DNA from: JBGVSA01 sp049840475
GTDB taxonomy: Bacteria; Pseudomonadota; Gammaproteobacteria; Burkholderiales; Rhodocyclaceae
NCBI GenBank assembly: GCA_049840475.1
Contig: JASGKX010000003.1
Location: 124,001-188,000, forward strand
Reading direction: 5' to 3'
DNA length: 64,000 nucleotides
Under the pieces are notes generated by a model. That model was not told where the DNA came from. It saw nothing but the letters and a program-made list of their open reading frames with translations, and did not search any database. Position 1 is the stretch's first letter; every line of letters begins with the position of its first letter. The translations under genes and the position numbers were made by a program. Positions 18,279-28,303 of the stretch are shown here, in pieces.

Positions 18279-18992
18279 ATGGCCGCTGCCTATAAACGAA
18301 TCCTGCTCAAGCTCTCGGGCGAAGCCCTCATGGGGGACGACGCCTACGGCATCAATCAAAGCGTCGTATCGGGTATCGTTGCCGACGTTGCCGAAGTCTC
18401 ACGCCTTGGCGTGGAAGTCGGCATCGTCATCGGCGGCGGCAACATCTTCCGCGGCATGGCCGGTGCGGCCTCCGGCATGGACCGGGCCACTGCGGATTAC
18501 ATGGGCATGCTGGCCACCATCATGAACGCCATGGCGCTGGCCGACGCTTTTCGCGTTGCCGGCGTCACCGCGCGTGTTCAGTCCGCCCTCAAGTGCGATC
18601 AGGTCGTCGAGCCGTACATCCGCGGCAAGGCGATCCGTTACCTTGAAGAAGGACGCATCGTGATTTTCGCCGCAGGTACGGGCAACCCGTTCTTCACCAC
18701 CGATACCGCCGCCGCGCTGCGTGGCGTGGAGATCGGCGCTGAAGTGGTGCTCAAGGCGACCAAGGTCGATGGCATTTACACCGCCGACCCGAAGAAGGAC
18801 CCGACCGCTACGCGCTATGCGACGGTCAATTTCGATGAGGCAATTTCGCGCAACCTGCAGGTCATGGATGCCACGGCTTTCGCGCTGTGCCGCGACCAGA
18901 AATTGCCGATCAAGGTTTTCAGTATTTTCAAACCGGGTGCATTGCGCCGCGTCGTAATGGGCGAGGACGAAGGCACGCTGGTGCATATCTGA
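18279..18992 (+). CDS. pyrH: Uridylate kinase
   Basis: A 237-residue hexameric UMP kinase of the amino-acid-kinase fold, which makes UDP for nucleotide and cell-wall precursor synthesis. It shows KRILLKLSGEALMGDDAYGI at the start, the GGGNIFRG phosphate loop and FAAGTGNPFFTTDTAAALR. It starts 17 bases after the tsf stop and is followed by frr after 10 bases, the standard tsf-pyrH-frr order. No anomaly. Confidence 0.97.
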   Translation: MAAAYKRILLKLSGEALMGDDAYGINQSVVSGIVADVAEVSRLGVEVGIVIGGGNIFRGMAGAASGMDRATADYMGMLATIMNAMALADAFRVAGVTARVQSALKCDQVVEPYIRGKAIRYLEEGRIVIFAAGTGNPFFTTDTAAALRGVEIGAEVVLKATKVDGIYTADPKKDPTATRYATVNFDEAISRNLQVMDATAFALCRDQKLPIKVFSIFKPGALRRVVMGEDEGTLVHI

Positions 18993-19002
18993 GGGGCGGA
19001 AG

Positions 19003-19560
19003 ATGATTCCCGAGTTGAAGAAGACCACCGAAGGCAAGATGCAGAAGTCCATCGAGGCGTTGAAGAACGACCTCGGCAAGGTGCGCACCGGGCGCGCCAG
19101 CACGGGCCTGCTCGATCACGTGATGGTCGATTACTACGGTAACCCGACCCCGATCCCGCAAGTGGCCAACGTGACGTTGGTCGACGCGCGTACGCTGGGC
19201 GTGCAGCCGTGGGAAAAGAACATGGTCGCCAAGGTCGAGAAGGCCATTCGCGACTCCGACCTGGGGCTGAACCCGGCCACCTTGGGCGATATCGTGCGCG
19301 TGCCGATGCCTGCGCTGACTGAAGAGCGCCGCAAGGATCTGATCAAGGTCGTGCGTGGCGAAGGCGAAAACGCCAAGGTGGCCGTGCGCAATCTGCGCCG
19401 CGATGCCAACTCGGCGCTCAAGGATGCCGTCAAGGCCAAGGAAATCTCCGAGGACGACGAGCGCCGTACGCAGGATGACGTGCAGAAGCTGACCGACAAG
19501 GCCATCGCCGAAATCGACCGGCTGCTGGCACAAAAAGAACAAGAGCTGATGCAGGTATAG
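19003..19560 (+). CDS. frr: Ribosome recycling factor
   Basis: A 185-residue protein that, with EF-G, splits the post-termination ribosome. It has the typical KVRTGRASTGLLDHVMVDYYG and the late VAVRNLRRDAN motif, followed by a charged helical end. The length is exactly that of the family. It closes the rpsB-tsf-pyrH-frr group, and a possible terminator follows before uppS. Confidence 0.97.
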   Translation: MIPELKKTTEGKMQKSIEALKNDLGKVRTGRASTGLLDHVMVDYYGNPTPIPQVANVTLVDARTLGVQPWEKNMVAKVEKAIRDSDLGLNPATLGDIVRVPMPALTEERRKDLIKVVRGEGENAKVAVRNLRRDANSALKDAVKAKEISEDDERRTQDDVQKLTDKAIAEIDRLLAQKEQELMQV

Positions 19561-19669
19561 TTCCAGTCTCGTCCGTGCCAGCGGAGCGATGATTTTCATT
19601 GCGGGCTGGCAACGCGGGATGTTGGGGTGGGTGTCAACAGGCACCGGGCGGGCGGGAAGCATTCCGGAA

Positions 19670-19719
19670 TGCGGGCCGTAAGGTTCGCGCAAACGGAGCG
19701 TCCGGCCCGCATTTGTTTT
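19670..19719 (+). terminator. Possible terminator after frr
   Basis: An 8-bp stem GCGGGCCG (19670-19677) / CGGCCCGC (19702-19709) with a 24-base loop, followed by ATTTGTTTTAT. A perfect 14-base palindrome GCATTCCGGAATGC immediately precedes it (19658-19671). The long loop lowers confidence. Confidence 0.45.
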
Positions 19720-19806
19720 ATAGGCCTGCACGGAACTCGCGCAGGCATCTGTCGCCCTACCGTATGTTCAATGCGGCCAGTTGCCGCCTAGCGTTGAGTT
19801 CTTGTC

Positions 19807-20613
19807 ATGCCCTTGTCGCGTTTCATCAGTTCCACACGCGAGATTCCGCCGACCGGCGCCATGCCGCGTCACATCGCCATCGTGATGGATGGCAACGGAC
19901 GTTGGGCCAGGAAACGCTTTCTTCCCCGTATCGCCGGCCACAAGCGTGGTGTGGACACAGTGCGTGCCATGGTCAAGCGCTGCATTGCGCTGGGCGTAGA
20001 GCATCTGACCCTGTTTGCTTTCAGTTCCGAGAACTGGCGCCGCCCGCCTGACGAGGTGGCATTCCTGATGAAGCTGTTTCTGCAGGTGTTGAGCGATGCC
20101 GCTTCGCGTCTGCATCGAAACAAGGTACGCCTGCGTATCATTGGCGATCTCTCGCGGTTCGATGACCAGCTCATCAAGGCTGTGCGTGATGCCGAGGCCC
20201 TGACCGCCGGCAATACAGCACTGACGCTGTCGATCGCGGCCAACTATGGTGGCCGCTGGGACATCCTCAATGCGGTCAATCGCATGGTCGAGGCCCACCC
20301 CGAAAAGCTCGGGCGCTACACCGAAGACGATCTTGCGCCGTATCTGGCGCTGGCCGATGCGCCTGAGCCGGATCTCTTCATCCGCACGGGCGGCGAGGAG
20401 CGGGTGAGCAACTTCCTGCTCTGGCAGATGGCCTACACCGAATTTTATTTCACCGACAAGCTGTGGCCCGACTTCGACAACGCTGCCCTGGATGAGGCCA
20501 TTCGTTCATTCCAGCAGCGCGAGCGCCGCTTCGGTCGTACCAGCCAGCAACTGGTTCGACGACAACAACAAACACCCGGACCCCGCCGAACATGCTTAAA
20601 GCCCGCGTCCTGA
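19807..20613 (+). CDS. uppS: Undecaprenyl (polyprenyl) diphosphate synthase
   Basis: A 268-residue cis-prenyltransferase that builds the C55 lipid carrier for peptidoglycan and O-antigen. It contains IVMDGNGRWARKR with the catalytic Asp, GHKRGVDTVR, LFAFSSENWRRP, and RTGGEERVSNFLLWQMAYTEFYF. The C-terminal end overlaps the start of cdsA by 22 bases, indicating translational coupling. The last residues are variable and somewhat longer than in many homologues. Confidence 0.96.
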   Translation: MPLSRFISSTREIPPTGAMPRHIAIVMDGNGRWARKRFLPRIAGHKRGVDTVRAMVKRCIALGVEHLTLFAFSSENWRRPPDEVAFLMKLFLQVLSDAASRLHRNKVRLRIIGDLSRFDDQLIKAVRDAEALTAGNTALTLSIAANYGGRWDILNAVNRMVEAHPEKLGRYTEDDLAPYLALADAPEPDLFIRTGGEERVSNFLLWQMAYTEFYFTDKLWPDFDNAALDEAIRSFQQRERRFGRTSQQLVRRQQQTPGPRRTCLKPAS

Positions 20614-21401
20614 CTGCCATTGTCCTGGCTGCCGCTCTGCTGGCCGCGATTTTCGCGCTGCCCGTGAAAATACTCGGTCTTTTTGTCGGTGCCATCGTGT
20701 GGCTGGCGGTCGGTGAATGGGCCAAGCTCGTCAAGATGGAGCGTCTGGGCGGCATGATCTTCCAGACGGTGATTGCGCTGATCGTGATCCGCTACGGCTT
20801 TGCGGACCCGACGGTCAACCGCGGCATGATGCTGATGCTGATTTTCCTGTGCGCGTTGTCGTTCTGGATTCTGACGGCGCCGGGGCTGCTCAAGTTGTTC
20901 ATGCCGCTCGGCTCGGGTTACGTGGCCTATCTTATTGGGGCGACGGTATTCATCCCGGCCGGCATTGCCATGATCTTTCTCGTCCAGGTCAGTCCGTGGA
21001 TGTTGCTGGCGGCGCTGGCCCCCGTGTGGATCGCCGATATTGCGGCGTTTTTCGTCGGCCGAGCCTTTGGGCGTCGCAAGCTGGCGCCCACCATCAGCCC
21101 AGGGAAAAGCTGGGAAGGCGCGATCGGCGCGGTGGTCGCAGTGATCATTTACGCCCTGTTGTTGTGGGCCTTCGTGCCTGCCATTGCTGCCCGTATCGGC
21201 ATTCCTCTCCTGATCCTCGTGGCCATTGTCTATACCGCGATGAGCGTTGTCGGGGATCTTTTTGAATCCATGGTCAAACGTCATGCCGGCGTGAAGGACA
21301 GCGGGACGCTGTTGCCCGGCCACGGTGGCATTCTCGATCGCATCGACAGCGTGTTGCCCACTCTCCCGCTCGCCGCAGCGCTGGTGGTGTGGTTGCACTG
21401 A
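20592..21401 (+). CDS. cdsA: Phosphatidate cytidylyltransferase
   Basis: A 269-residue inner-membrane enzyme with about seven spans that converts phosphatidic acid and CTP to CDP-diacylglycerol. The C-terminal family signature is complete: SMVKRHAGVKDSGTLLPGHG followed by GILDRIDS. It overlaps uppS and is followed by dxr after 22 bases, the typical uppS-cdsA-dxr order. Confidence 0.96.
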   Translation: MLKARVLTAIVLAAALLAAIFALPVKILGLFVGAIVWLAVGEWAKLVKMERLGGMIFQTVIALIVIRYGFADPTVNRGMMLMLIFLCALSFWILTAPGLLKLFMPLGSGYVAYLIGATVFIPAGIAMIFLVQVSPWMLLAALAPVWIADIAAFFVGRAFGRRKLAPTISPGKSWEGAIGAVVAVIIYALLLWAFVPAIAARIGIPLLILVAIVYTAMSVVGDLFESMVKRHAGVKDSGTLLPGHGGILDRIDSVLPTLPLAAALVVWLH

Positions 21402-21423
21402 GCATTCTTCAGCAGGCCATTCA

Positions 21424-22605
21424 ATGAACAAGCAAGTCCTCAGCATCCTCGGCGCGACTGGATCAATCGGTCTGAGTACGCTGGATGTCGTGGCGCGTCA
21501 CCCGGACCGATTCGAGGTTTTTGCGCTGACCGGGCATCGCCAGGTCGAAAAGCTGGCCGGATTGTGTCGCCAGCATGCGCCCAAGGTCGCGGTGGTGGCG
21601 GGGCCGCAGGAGGCGCAGGCGCTGCGTGAGCTGCTCGGCGTGGAGTCCCGCACCGAGGTTCTGCACGGCACGACGGCACTCGATATGGTTGCCAGCGCAC
21701 CCGAGGTGACGACCGTGATGGCGGCGATCGTCGGCGCTGCAGGCTTGTCGTCTTCGCTTGCCGCCGCACGCGCGGGCAAGCGCCTGCTTCTGGCAAACAA
21801 AGAGGCGCTGGTCATGGCGGGTGAGCTGTTCATCGATGCCGTGCGCGCCGCGGGGGCGACGCTGCTGCCGATCGACAGCGAACACAATGCGATTTTCCAA
21901 TCGCTACCCGCAGGCTTTGATTACGGACTCAATGCTTGCGGTGTGCGGCGTATCGTGCTGACTGCTTCGGGCGGCCCCTTCCGTACTGCCGATATCGATT
22001 CGCTATGCGCCGTTACCCCTGATCAGGCCTGTGCTCACCCCAACTGGGTAATGGGCCGCAAGATCTCAGTTGACTCGGCCACCATGATGAACAAGGGGCT
22101 TGAGGTCATCGAGGCACGCTGGCTGTTCGGCGTGCCCGGCGAGCGCATTGGCGTGCTCATCCATCCCGAGAGCGTCATTCACTCGATGGTCGAGTACGAC
22201 GATGGTTCGGTGCTGGCGCAACTGGGCAATCCCGACATGCGAACTCCGATTGCCCATGCCTTGTCCTATCCGCAACGCATCACGGCGGGCGTCAGCCCGC
22301 TCAATCTTGCCAAGGTGGGACGATTGACTTTCGAAGACCCGGATTTCCGACGTTTCCCGTGTCTGCAGTTGGCTTATCAGGCTCTGCAGGCGGGTGGTAC
22401 GGCTGCGGCATCACTCAATGCCGCCAACGAAGAGGCGGTTGCAGCATTCCTCGACGGACGGCTGCGCTTCGATCGCATTGCAGGCACCGTTGAAAAGGTG
22501 CTCGAACAGGCCTCGCACGCATCGGCTTCGTCGCTTGGCGAGGTGCTGGACGCCGACGCAAGGGCGCGTCATGCTGCGCAAGATCTGATCCGAGCGTACG
22601 CCTGA
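21424..22605 (+). CDS. dxr: 1-deoxy-D-xylulose 5-phosphate reductoisomerase
   Basis: A 393-residue NADPH-dependent enzyme, second step of the MEP isoprenoid pathway. It begins MNKQVLSILGATGSIGLSTLDV with the nucleotide-binding GATGSIG. NKEALVMAGELF and the metal/substrate block PIDSEHNAIFQSL follow, then MGRKISVDSATMMNKGLEVIEA. The start at 21424 was chosen by homology; the longer frame upstream overlaps cdsA. The next gene, rseP, begins four bases after its stop. Confidence 0.97.
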   Translation: MNKQVLSILGATGSIGLSTLDVVARHPDRFEVFALTGHRQVEKLAGLCRQHAPKVAVVAGPQEAQALRELLGVESRTEVLHGTTALDMVASAPEVTTVMAAIVGAAGLSSSLAAARAGKRLLLANKEALVMAGELFIDAVRAAGATLLPIDSEHNAIFQSLPAGFDYGLNACGVRRIVLTASGGPFRTADIDSLCAVTPDQACAHPNWVMGRKISVDSATMMNKGLEVIEARWLFGVPGERIGVLIHPESVIHSMVEYDDGSVLAQLGNPDMRTPIAHALSYPQRITAGVSPLNLAKVGRLTFEDPDFRRFPCLQLAYQALQAGGTAAASLNAANEEAVAAFLDGRLRFDRIAGTVEKVLEQASHASASSLGEVLDADARARHAAQDLIRAYA

Positions 22606-22609
22606 CACC

Positions 22610-23975
22610 ATGGGCATCCTGCACTACATCTGGTACTTCCTGCTGGCGCTGGCGATCCTCATCGCGGTGCATGAGTACGGCCATTACCTCGCTGCGCGGT
22701 TGTGCGGCGTGAAAGTGCTGCGTTTTTCGCTCGGGTTCGGGCGCACGGTTTTTTCGCGGCGCGTTGGGCCGGACCAGACTGAATGGGCTGTGAGCCTCAT
22801 TCCATTGGGCGGCTACGTACGCATGCTCGATGAATCGGAAGGCGACGTAGCCTTTGAAGAGCGGCATCGCGCGTTCAATCGCCAGGCTGTCTGGAAGCGC
22901 TGCATCATCGTCATTGCCGGGCCGCTGGCGAATTTTATCCTTGCCATTGCGGTGTATTGGGGCATTTACATGTCCGGGTCGCAAGAGCTTGCGCCCGTGT
23001 TGGGGCCGGTGGCCGTTGCATCGGCTGCCGAGCGGGCAGGTCTGGTCGAAGGCGAGCGCATCACGCGGATCGATGGCGAGCCAGTGTCTTCCTGGGCCGA
23101 TGTGCGCTGGCTGGTGGTTGATCGCGGCATTGATCGGCAGCGGGTGGATATTGAATCTGTGACGCCAGATGGCTCAACGCAGGTTGGTCAACTCGATCTC
23201 TCTGGTATTGTCATTGATGACCGCGCCAGCGACGCCATGACTCAGATCGGCCTGAGCCCGGCTGTACCGCCGATTGCTCCGGTGGTGGGTACCGTTGTCG
23301 CTGGTGGTACAGGGGAGAAAGCAGGCTTGCGCATCGGCGATCGCATCCTGGCGGTCGATGGTCAGTCGGTGGATGAATTCCGCCAGTTCGCGCGACTCGT
23401 CGCAGCACGTCCGGGCCAGCCTATGACGCTGCGCATCCAGCGCGGTGCCAATACGCTTGAGTTGCAGGCCACGCCTGAAGTCGTCGGCGACGGTGGTGCA
23501 TCGAAAGGGCGGTTCGGGCGTTGGCGTGCGCGAAGACCGCGAAGCGATCGAGAAGAGCCTTGTCACCGTGAGTTATCCGCCGGTGGAGGCGTTTTCGCGT
23601 GCGGTGGGCCAGACCTGGCATACCACTACATTCAGCCTCAAGGTGATGTGGAAGATGATCACCGGAGAGGTGTCGATCCGCAATGTCAGCGGGCCGGTGA
23701 CGATTGCCGACTACGCCGGGCAGACGGCGCGCGCCGGATTCGATGCGTATATACGTTTTCTTGCGTTGGTGAGCATCAGTCTGGGCGTGCTCAACCTCTT
23801 GCCTGTGCCGATCCTTGATGGCGGGCACTTACTGTATTATGTCGCCGAAGCAATCCGGGGGAAGCCTCTGTCCGAGCGGGTGATGGTGCTTGGGCAAAAG
23901 GCTGGTTTTGCCATTCTCGCTTCGCTCATGGCGCTTGCGTTTTTCAACGATCTGAACCGCCTGCTGTTCGGCTGA
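22610..23975 (+). CDS. rseP: RIP zinc metalloprotease RseP, interrupted by one +1 frameshift
   Basis: Site-2 intramembrane protease that cleaves anti-sigma factor and signal-peptide remnants. It has AVHEYGHYLAARL (zinc site HExxH) in the first membrane span, two PDZ domains, and the last part NLLPVPILDGGHLLYY. The frame changes between about 23504 and 23520. One base must be removed near TCGAAAGGGCGGTTCGGGCG, most likely from the GGG at 23516-23518, to read GRFGVGVRED. Repaired length is 454 residues, as expected. The gene is normally essential, so a sequencing error in a G-run is likely. bamA starts five bases later. Confidence 0.94.
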
Positions 23976-23980
23976 CCTGA

Positions 23981-26285
23981 ATGAAAATTAGATATCTCTC
24001 CGCAGCCATCGTATCGCTGTTTTCTCCCGTCGCGTTCGCACTGACCCCTTTCGTTGTTAAGGACATCCGTGTCGAAGGCATTCAGCGTACCGAGGCCGGA
24101 ACCGTATTCAATTATTTGCCCATCCGTATCGGTGACACCGTCAATGACGATAAGGTGTCGCAAGCGATCAAGTCCCTCTACGGGACGGGTTTCTTCCGGG
24201 ATGTACGCATCGAGTCCGACAAGGATGTGCTGGTCGTTATCGTGGACGAGCGTCCTGCGATCGCGCAGATCAGCTTTTCGGGCAATGACGAATTCAAGAC
24301 CGATGACCTGCTCAAGGGCCTGAAGGAAGCGGGTATTTCCGAGTCGCGCACCTTCGACCGTTCGCTCCTCGACAAGGCCGAGCAAGAAATCAAACGCCTG
24401 TACCTCACCAAGAGCTATTACGGCGTCAAGATCAAGACCACGGCTTCACCGCTTGAGCGCAATCGCGTCGCGATCAACTTCGAGATCGACGAAGGCGAAG
24501 TCGCCAAGATCAAGGAAGTGAAGATCATCGGCGCCACCAAGTTCAAGGAAGGCGCGCTGCTCGACTTGATGACGCAAGAGACCTCCGGCATGTGGTCGTG
24601 GTGGAACAAGAATGACCGCTACTCCAAACCGAAGCTGCTGGGTGACCTCGAGACGATCAAGTCCTATTACATGGACCGTGGCTATGTCGACTTCAACGTC
24701 GAGTTGACCCAGGTGTCGATCACGCCCGACCGCAAGAGCGTGTACATCACCATCGCGATCCGCGAAGGCGAGCAATACAAGATCTCGACGGTGAAACTGG
24801 CCGGCGACCTGATCGTGCCGGACGACCAGCTCAAGCCGCTGGTCAAAGTGAAGCCGGGCGACATCTTCTCGCGCGCGCAGATCAACGACACGAGCAAGGC
24901 GCTGACTGACCGCTTCGGTAATGACGGCTATGCTTTTGCCAACGTCTAACGCTTCGCCGGACATCGACAAAGACAATCGCGAAGTTGCGCTGACATTCTT
25001 CGTTGATCCGGGCCGTCGTGCGTACGTCAACCGCATCAACATCGCGGGCAACAACAAAACGCGCGACGAAGTCATCCGCCGCGAAATGCGTCAACCCGAA
25101 GGCGCGTGGTTCGATCGCGAAAGCGTGGAGCGCTCCAAGACGCGTCTGGATCGCACGAGCTTCTTCGACGAAGTGAACCTGCAGACCAAGGCGGTCGAAG
25201 GTACGACCGATCAGGTTGACCTCAACGTGAACGTCAAGGAACGCCCGACGGGCAACGTTACGCTCGGCGTTGGTTACTCCCAGGTTGACAAGGTGGTGCT
25301 GAGCGCAGGTATCGCACAGAACAACTTGTTCGGTACGGGCAACTCGCTTTCCCTGAACATGAATACGGGTAAGACCAACAAGACGCTTTCGCTGTCTTAT
25401 ACGAATCCGTACTGGACGCCGGACGGCATCAGCCGTGGGTTCGATGCGTACCACCGCGAAGTGAACACCGACAGCGACACCGTGTCGGTTGCACGCTACA
25501 AATCCAAGTCGGACGGTGTGGGCGTGCGTTTCGGCGTGCCCGTGACCGAAGATGACTCCATCAACTTCGGTGCAACGCTTGATCGCACGAACATTGAAAC
25601 CTTCGACGATTCGCCTCAGCAATACGTTCACTTCGTGAAGCAGTTCGGTAACGACACCACGACCCTGGCGCTGACGGCCGGGTGGTCGCGCGACAAGCGC
25701 GACAGCCTTATCTACCCGACGACGGGCATGTACCAACGTGTTGGTCTGGAACTTGCGACGCCGCCGCTTGAACAGCGTTACTACAAGGCGTCGTATCAGA
25801 TCCAGAACTTCACGCCGTTGAGCCGCACCTTCACCCTGATGCTCAATGCCGATTTCGGCTACGCCAAGGGTTATGGCGGCAAGCCTTTGCCGTTCTACAA
25901 GAACTACTATGCAGGCGGTATCGGCTCCGTGCGCGGCTTCGACGACAGTTCGTTGGGGCCAAAGGTCGTGGATTCCAACGGTAACGTGACTGACGAAGCA
26001 CTCGGTGGTAACCGTCGCATCGTGACGAACGCCGAACTGCTGTTCCCGTTCCCTGGCATGAAGGAGCAGGATCGCTCGGTGCGCCTGTCGGTATTCCTCG
26101 ACGGCGGCCAAGTGTGGGGTGAGGATCAAAAGGTCAAACTGTCGGATATGCGCTGGAGTACCGGTCTTGCCTTGTCATGGGCATCGCCTATCGGTCCGCT
26201 GAAGTTCAGTATCGGCTACCCGATCAAGAAGGAAGAAGGCGACAAGACGCAGCGCTTCCAATTCCAGTTGGGCCAGATTTTCTAG
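23981..26285 (+). CDS. bamA: Outer membrane protein assembly factor BamA, interrupted by one +1 frameshift
   Basis: Core of the BAM complex that inserts beta-barrel proteins into the outer membrane. It has a signal peptide (LSAAIVSLFSPVAFA), five POTRA domains beginning FVVKDIRVEGIQRTEAG, and a C-terminal 16-strand barrel with GGIGSVRGF (the conserved VRGF loop). It ends in an aromatic residue (QLGQIF). At 24944-24950 the DNA reads GTCTAAC where GTCAAC gives F-A-N-V-N-A-S-P-D. The extra T creates an in-frame TAA-type break in the last POTRA. Repaired length is 767 residues. A true null would be lethal. Confidence 0.96.
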
Positions 26286-26295
26286 GAGACACGCA

Positions 26296-26790
26296 GTGCG
26301 TAAAGGCATTCTCTGCGTAGTCCTGTCGTTGTGCGTGGCCGCTCCGGCCCTGGCGCAAGAAATGCGCATCGGCTTTGTCAACGCCGATCGCATCATGCGC
26401 GAGTCTGCGCCCGCATTGCGGGCACAGAAAAAACTCGAGAAAGAATTCGAGCGCCGCGAACAGGACCTCAATCGCGTGGCTAAGCAATTGCAGGCCATGC
26501 AGGACAATCTCGACAAAAATTCGGTCACCATGCCCGATGTCGATCGTCGCAATCGAGAGCGCGAATTCAATGATTTGAATCGTGAGTTTCAGCGCCGTCA
26601 GCGTGAATATCGTGAAGACCGCAATCAGCGTCAGAACGAAGAGCTCGCCGGCGTGCTGGATCGCGCCAACAAGACGATCCGTCAAGTGGCCGAAGCCGAG
26701 AAATTCGACCTGATCGTTCAGGAAGCGGTGTATTTCAGCCCGCGCATCGACATCACCGACAAGGTGATCCGGGCACTGGCCGATACGTGA
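26296..26790 (+). CDS. skp: Periplasmic chaperone Skp / OmpH family
   Basis: A 164-residue protein with a cleavable signal (LCVVLSLCVAAPALAQ) and a long charged coiled-coil region, which in Skp forms tentacles that hold unfolded outer-membrane proteins for BamA. It ends SPRIDITDKVIRAL. The start is GTG with AGGAGAC upstream. It lies 10 bases after bamA and overlaps lpxD by four bases. Confidence 0.93.
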   Translation: MRKGILCVVLSLCVAAPALAQEMRIGFVNADRIMRESAPALRAQKKLEKEFERREQDLNRVAKQLQAMQDNLDKNSVTMPDVDRRNREREFNDLNREFQRRQREYREDRNQRQNEELAGVLDRANKTIRQVAEAEKFDLIVQEAVYFSPRIDITDKVIRALADT

Positions 26791-27857
26791 ACAAGTGGCA
26801 AGTGATGTCCATGGCAGGCCTGCATTCTCTCTACGACATCGTTGAAGCGCTCGGTGGCGAATGCCGCGGCGACGGTACGACGCAAATTCGTCAGGTCGCG
26901 CCGCTGGATCGCGCCGGTGAAGGCGAGATCGGCTTCGTTGCGCACACCAAGTACCGCAAGTCGCTTGAAACGACCAAGGCCGCGGCGGTCATCGTGCCGC
27001 CAGCGTTGGCCGATGCCTTTGATGGCGCCCGCATCGTCGCTGCCGATCCGTACCTTTACTTTGCGCGCTTGGTTCAGTTCCTGAACCCTGTTGCACGTCC
27101 GCCTGCAGGTATTCATCCGACGGCGGTGGTCCTGTGTGAAGTACCGCCTTCGGCCAGTATCGGGCCGCTGGCGTACCTGGGTGATGGTTGCGTCATTGGT
27201 GATGACGTCATCATCGAAGCCGGATGCGTCGTCGAAGGTGATGTCACCATTGGTGCCGGCACGCATCTTCATCCGCGCGTGACGATCTATCGCGACAGCG
27301 TGGTGGGCCGTCACTGCATACTGCATGCGGGCGCAGTGATCGGTAGTGATGGTTTCGGCTTTGCGCGCCGCAAAGATGGTAGCTGGGAGAAAATTCCGCA
27401 GATCGGCCGGGCCATCCTGGGCGACGATGTGGAGGTCGGTGCCAATACCACCATCGACCGTGGTGCGCTGGACGACACAGTCATCGAGCGTGGCGTAAAA
27501 CTGGACAACCTGATCCAGATCGCCCACAACTGTCGTGTGGGCGAGAACTCTGCGATGGCTGCCTTTGCCGGCATGGCCGGCAGTTCGTCCGTTGGTCGCC
27601 GCGTCATGGTCGGTGGGCAGGCGGGGATCATGGGGCACGTCAGCGTGGCCGACGACGTGGTAGTGTCCGCGCGCTCGTTCATCAGCAAGTCGGTGAACGA
27701 ACGGGGGGTCTATACGTCGGCCATTCCCGCCCAGAGCCACCATGAGTGGATGCGCAATGCCGTCCACCTGAAGAATCTTGATGCGCTCGCCGAACGCGTG
27801 CGTACGCTCGAAAAGAAAATCGACGAATTGAATTCTGAATTGGAGAGTAAAGAGTGA
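26787..27857 (+). CDS. lpxD: UDP-3-O-(3-hydroxyacyl)glucosamine N-acyltransferase
   Basis: A left-handed beta-helix acyltransferase of about 350 residues, third step of lipid A synthesis. It has the N-terminal uridine-binding region, then hexapeptide repeats (GDDVIIEAGCVVEGDVTIGAG), the catalytic-His region (LIQIAHNCRVGENSAMAAF) and a C-terminal helix. The GTG at 26787 overlaps the skp stop; ATGs at 26805 and 26811 are alternatives, and none has a strong ribosome-binding site. It overlaps fabZ by four bases. Confidence 0.96.
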   Translation: MNKWQVMSMAGLHSLYDIVEALGGECRGDGTTQIRQVAPLDRAGEGEIGFVAHTKYRKSLETTKAAAVIVPPALADAFDGARIVAADPYLYFARLVQFLNPVARPPAGIHPTAVVLCEVPPSASIGPLAYLGDGCVIGDDVIIEAGCVVEGDVTIGAGTHLHPRVTIYRDSVVGRHCILHAGAVIGSDGFGFARRKDGSWEKIPQIGRAILGDDVEVGANTTIDRGALDDTVIERGVKLDNLIQIAHNCRVGENSAMAAFAGMAGSSSVGRRVMVGGQAGIMGHVSVADDVVVSARSFISKSVNERGVYTSAIPAQSHHEWMRNAVHLKNLDALAERVRTLEKKIDELNSELESKE

Positions 27858-28303
27858 GTTCCATGGATATCCAGCAGGTGATGCAATATCTGCCGCACCG
27901 CTACCCGTTCCTGCTGGTCGATCGTGTGCTTGAAATGACGGTCGGTGAGCGCATCGTTGCCATCAAGAATGTCACCATCAACGAGCCGTTCTTCGTCGGT
28001 CACTTCCCGCACGCGCCGGTCATGCCCGGCGTGCTGATCATCGAAGCCATGGCCCAGGCTGCGGCGATTCTGTCGTTCAAGACCGCAGGCCAGATCCCCG
28101 ACGAAAACTCCGTCCTTTATTTTGCCGGCATCGACAAGGTGCGCTTCAAGCGCCCCGTTCTGCCCGGCGATACGCTGACCTTCGACATGAAGCTCGTGCG
28201 CCAGATTCGCAGCATCTGGAAGTACGAAGGCGTGGCCCGTGTTGGCGATGAACTCGCTGTCGAAGCCGAGATGATGTGTGCAATCAAGAGAAACGATGAA
28301 TGA
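27854..28303 (+). CDS. fabZ: 3-hydroxyacyl-[acyl-carrier-protein] dehydratase
   Basis: A 149-residue hotdog-fold dehydratase of the fatty acid elongation cycle. The catalytic His and Glu are in GHFPHAPVMPGVLIIEAMAQ. Competition with LpxA for 3-hydroxyacyl-ACP balances phospholipid against lipid A, fitting its place between lpxD and lpxA. The GTG at 27854 has GGAGAG upstream; an ATG at 27863 is a possible alternative. Its stop overlaps the lpxA start (ATGA). Confidence 0.97.
   Translation: MSSMDIQQVMQYLPHRYPFLLVDRVLEMTVGERIVAIKNVTINEPFFVGHFPHAPVMPGVLIIEAMAQAAAILSFKTAGQIPDENSVLYFAGIDKVRFKRPVLPGDTLTFDMKLVRQIRSIWKYEGVARVGDELAVEAEMMCAIKRNDE

Noticed and set aside
17736..24950. Programmed ribosomal frameshifting as the cause of the tsf and bamA shifts
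   Set aside because: No slippery heptamer plus downstream pseudoknot; the shifts share the GTNNNAC motif across unrelated genes, which programmed events would not.
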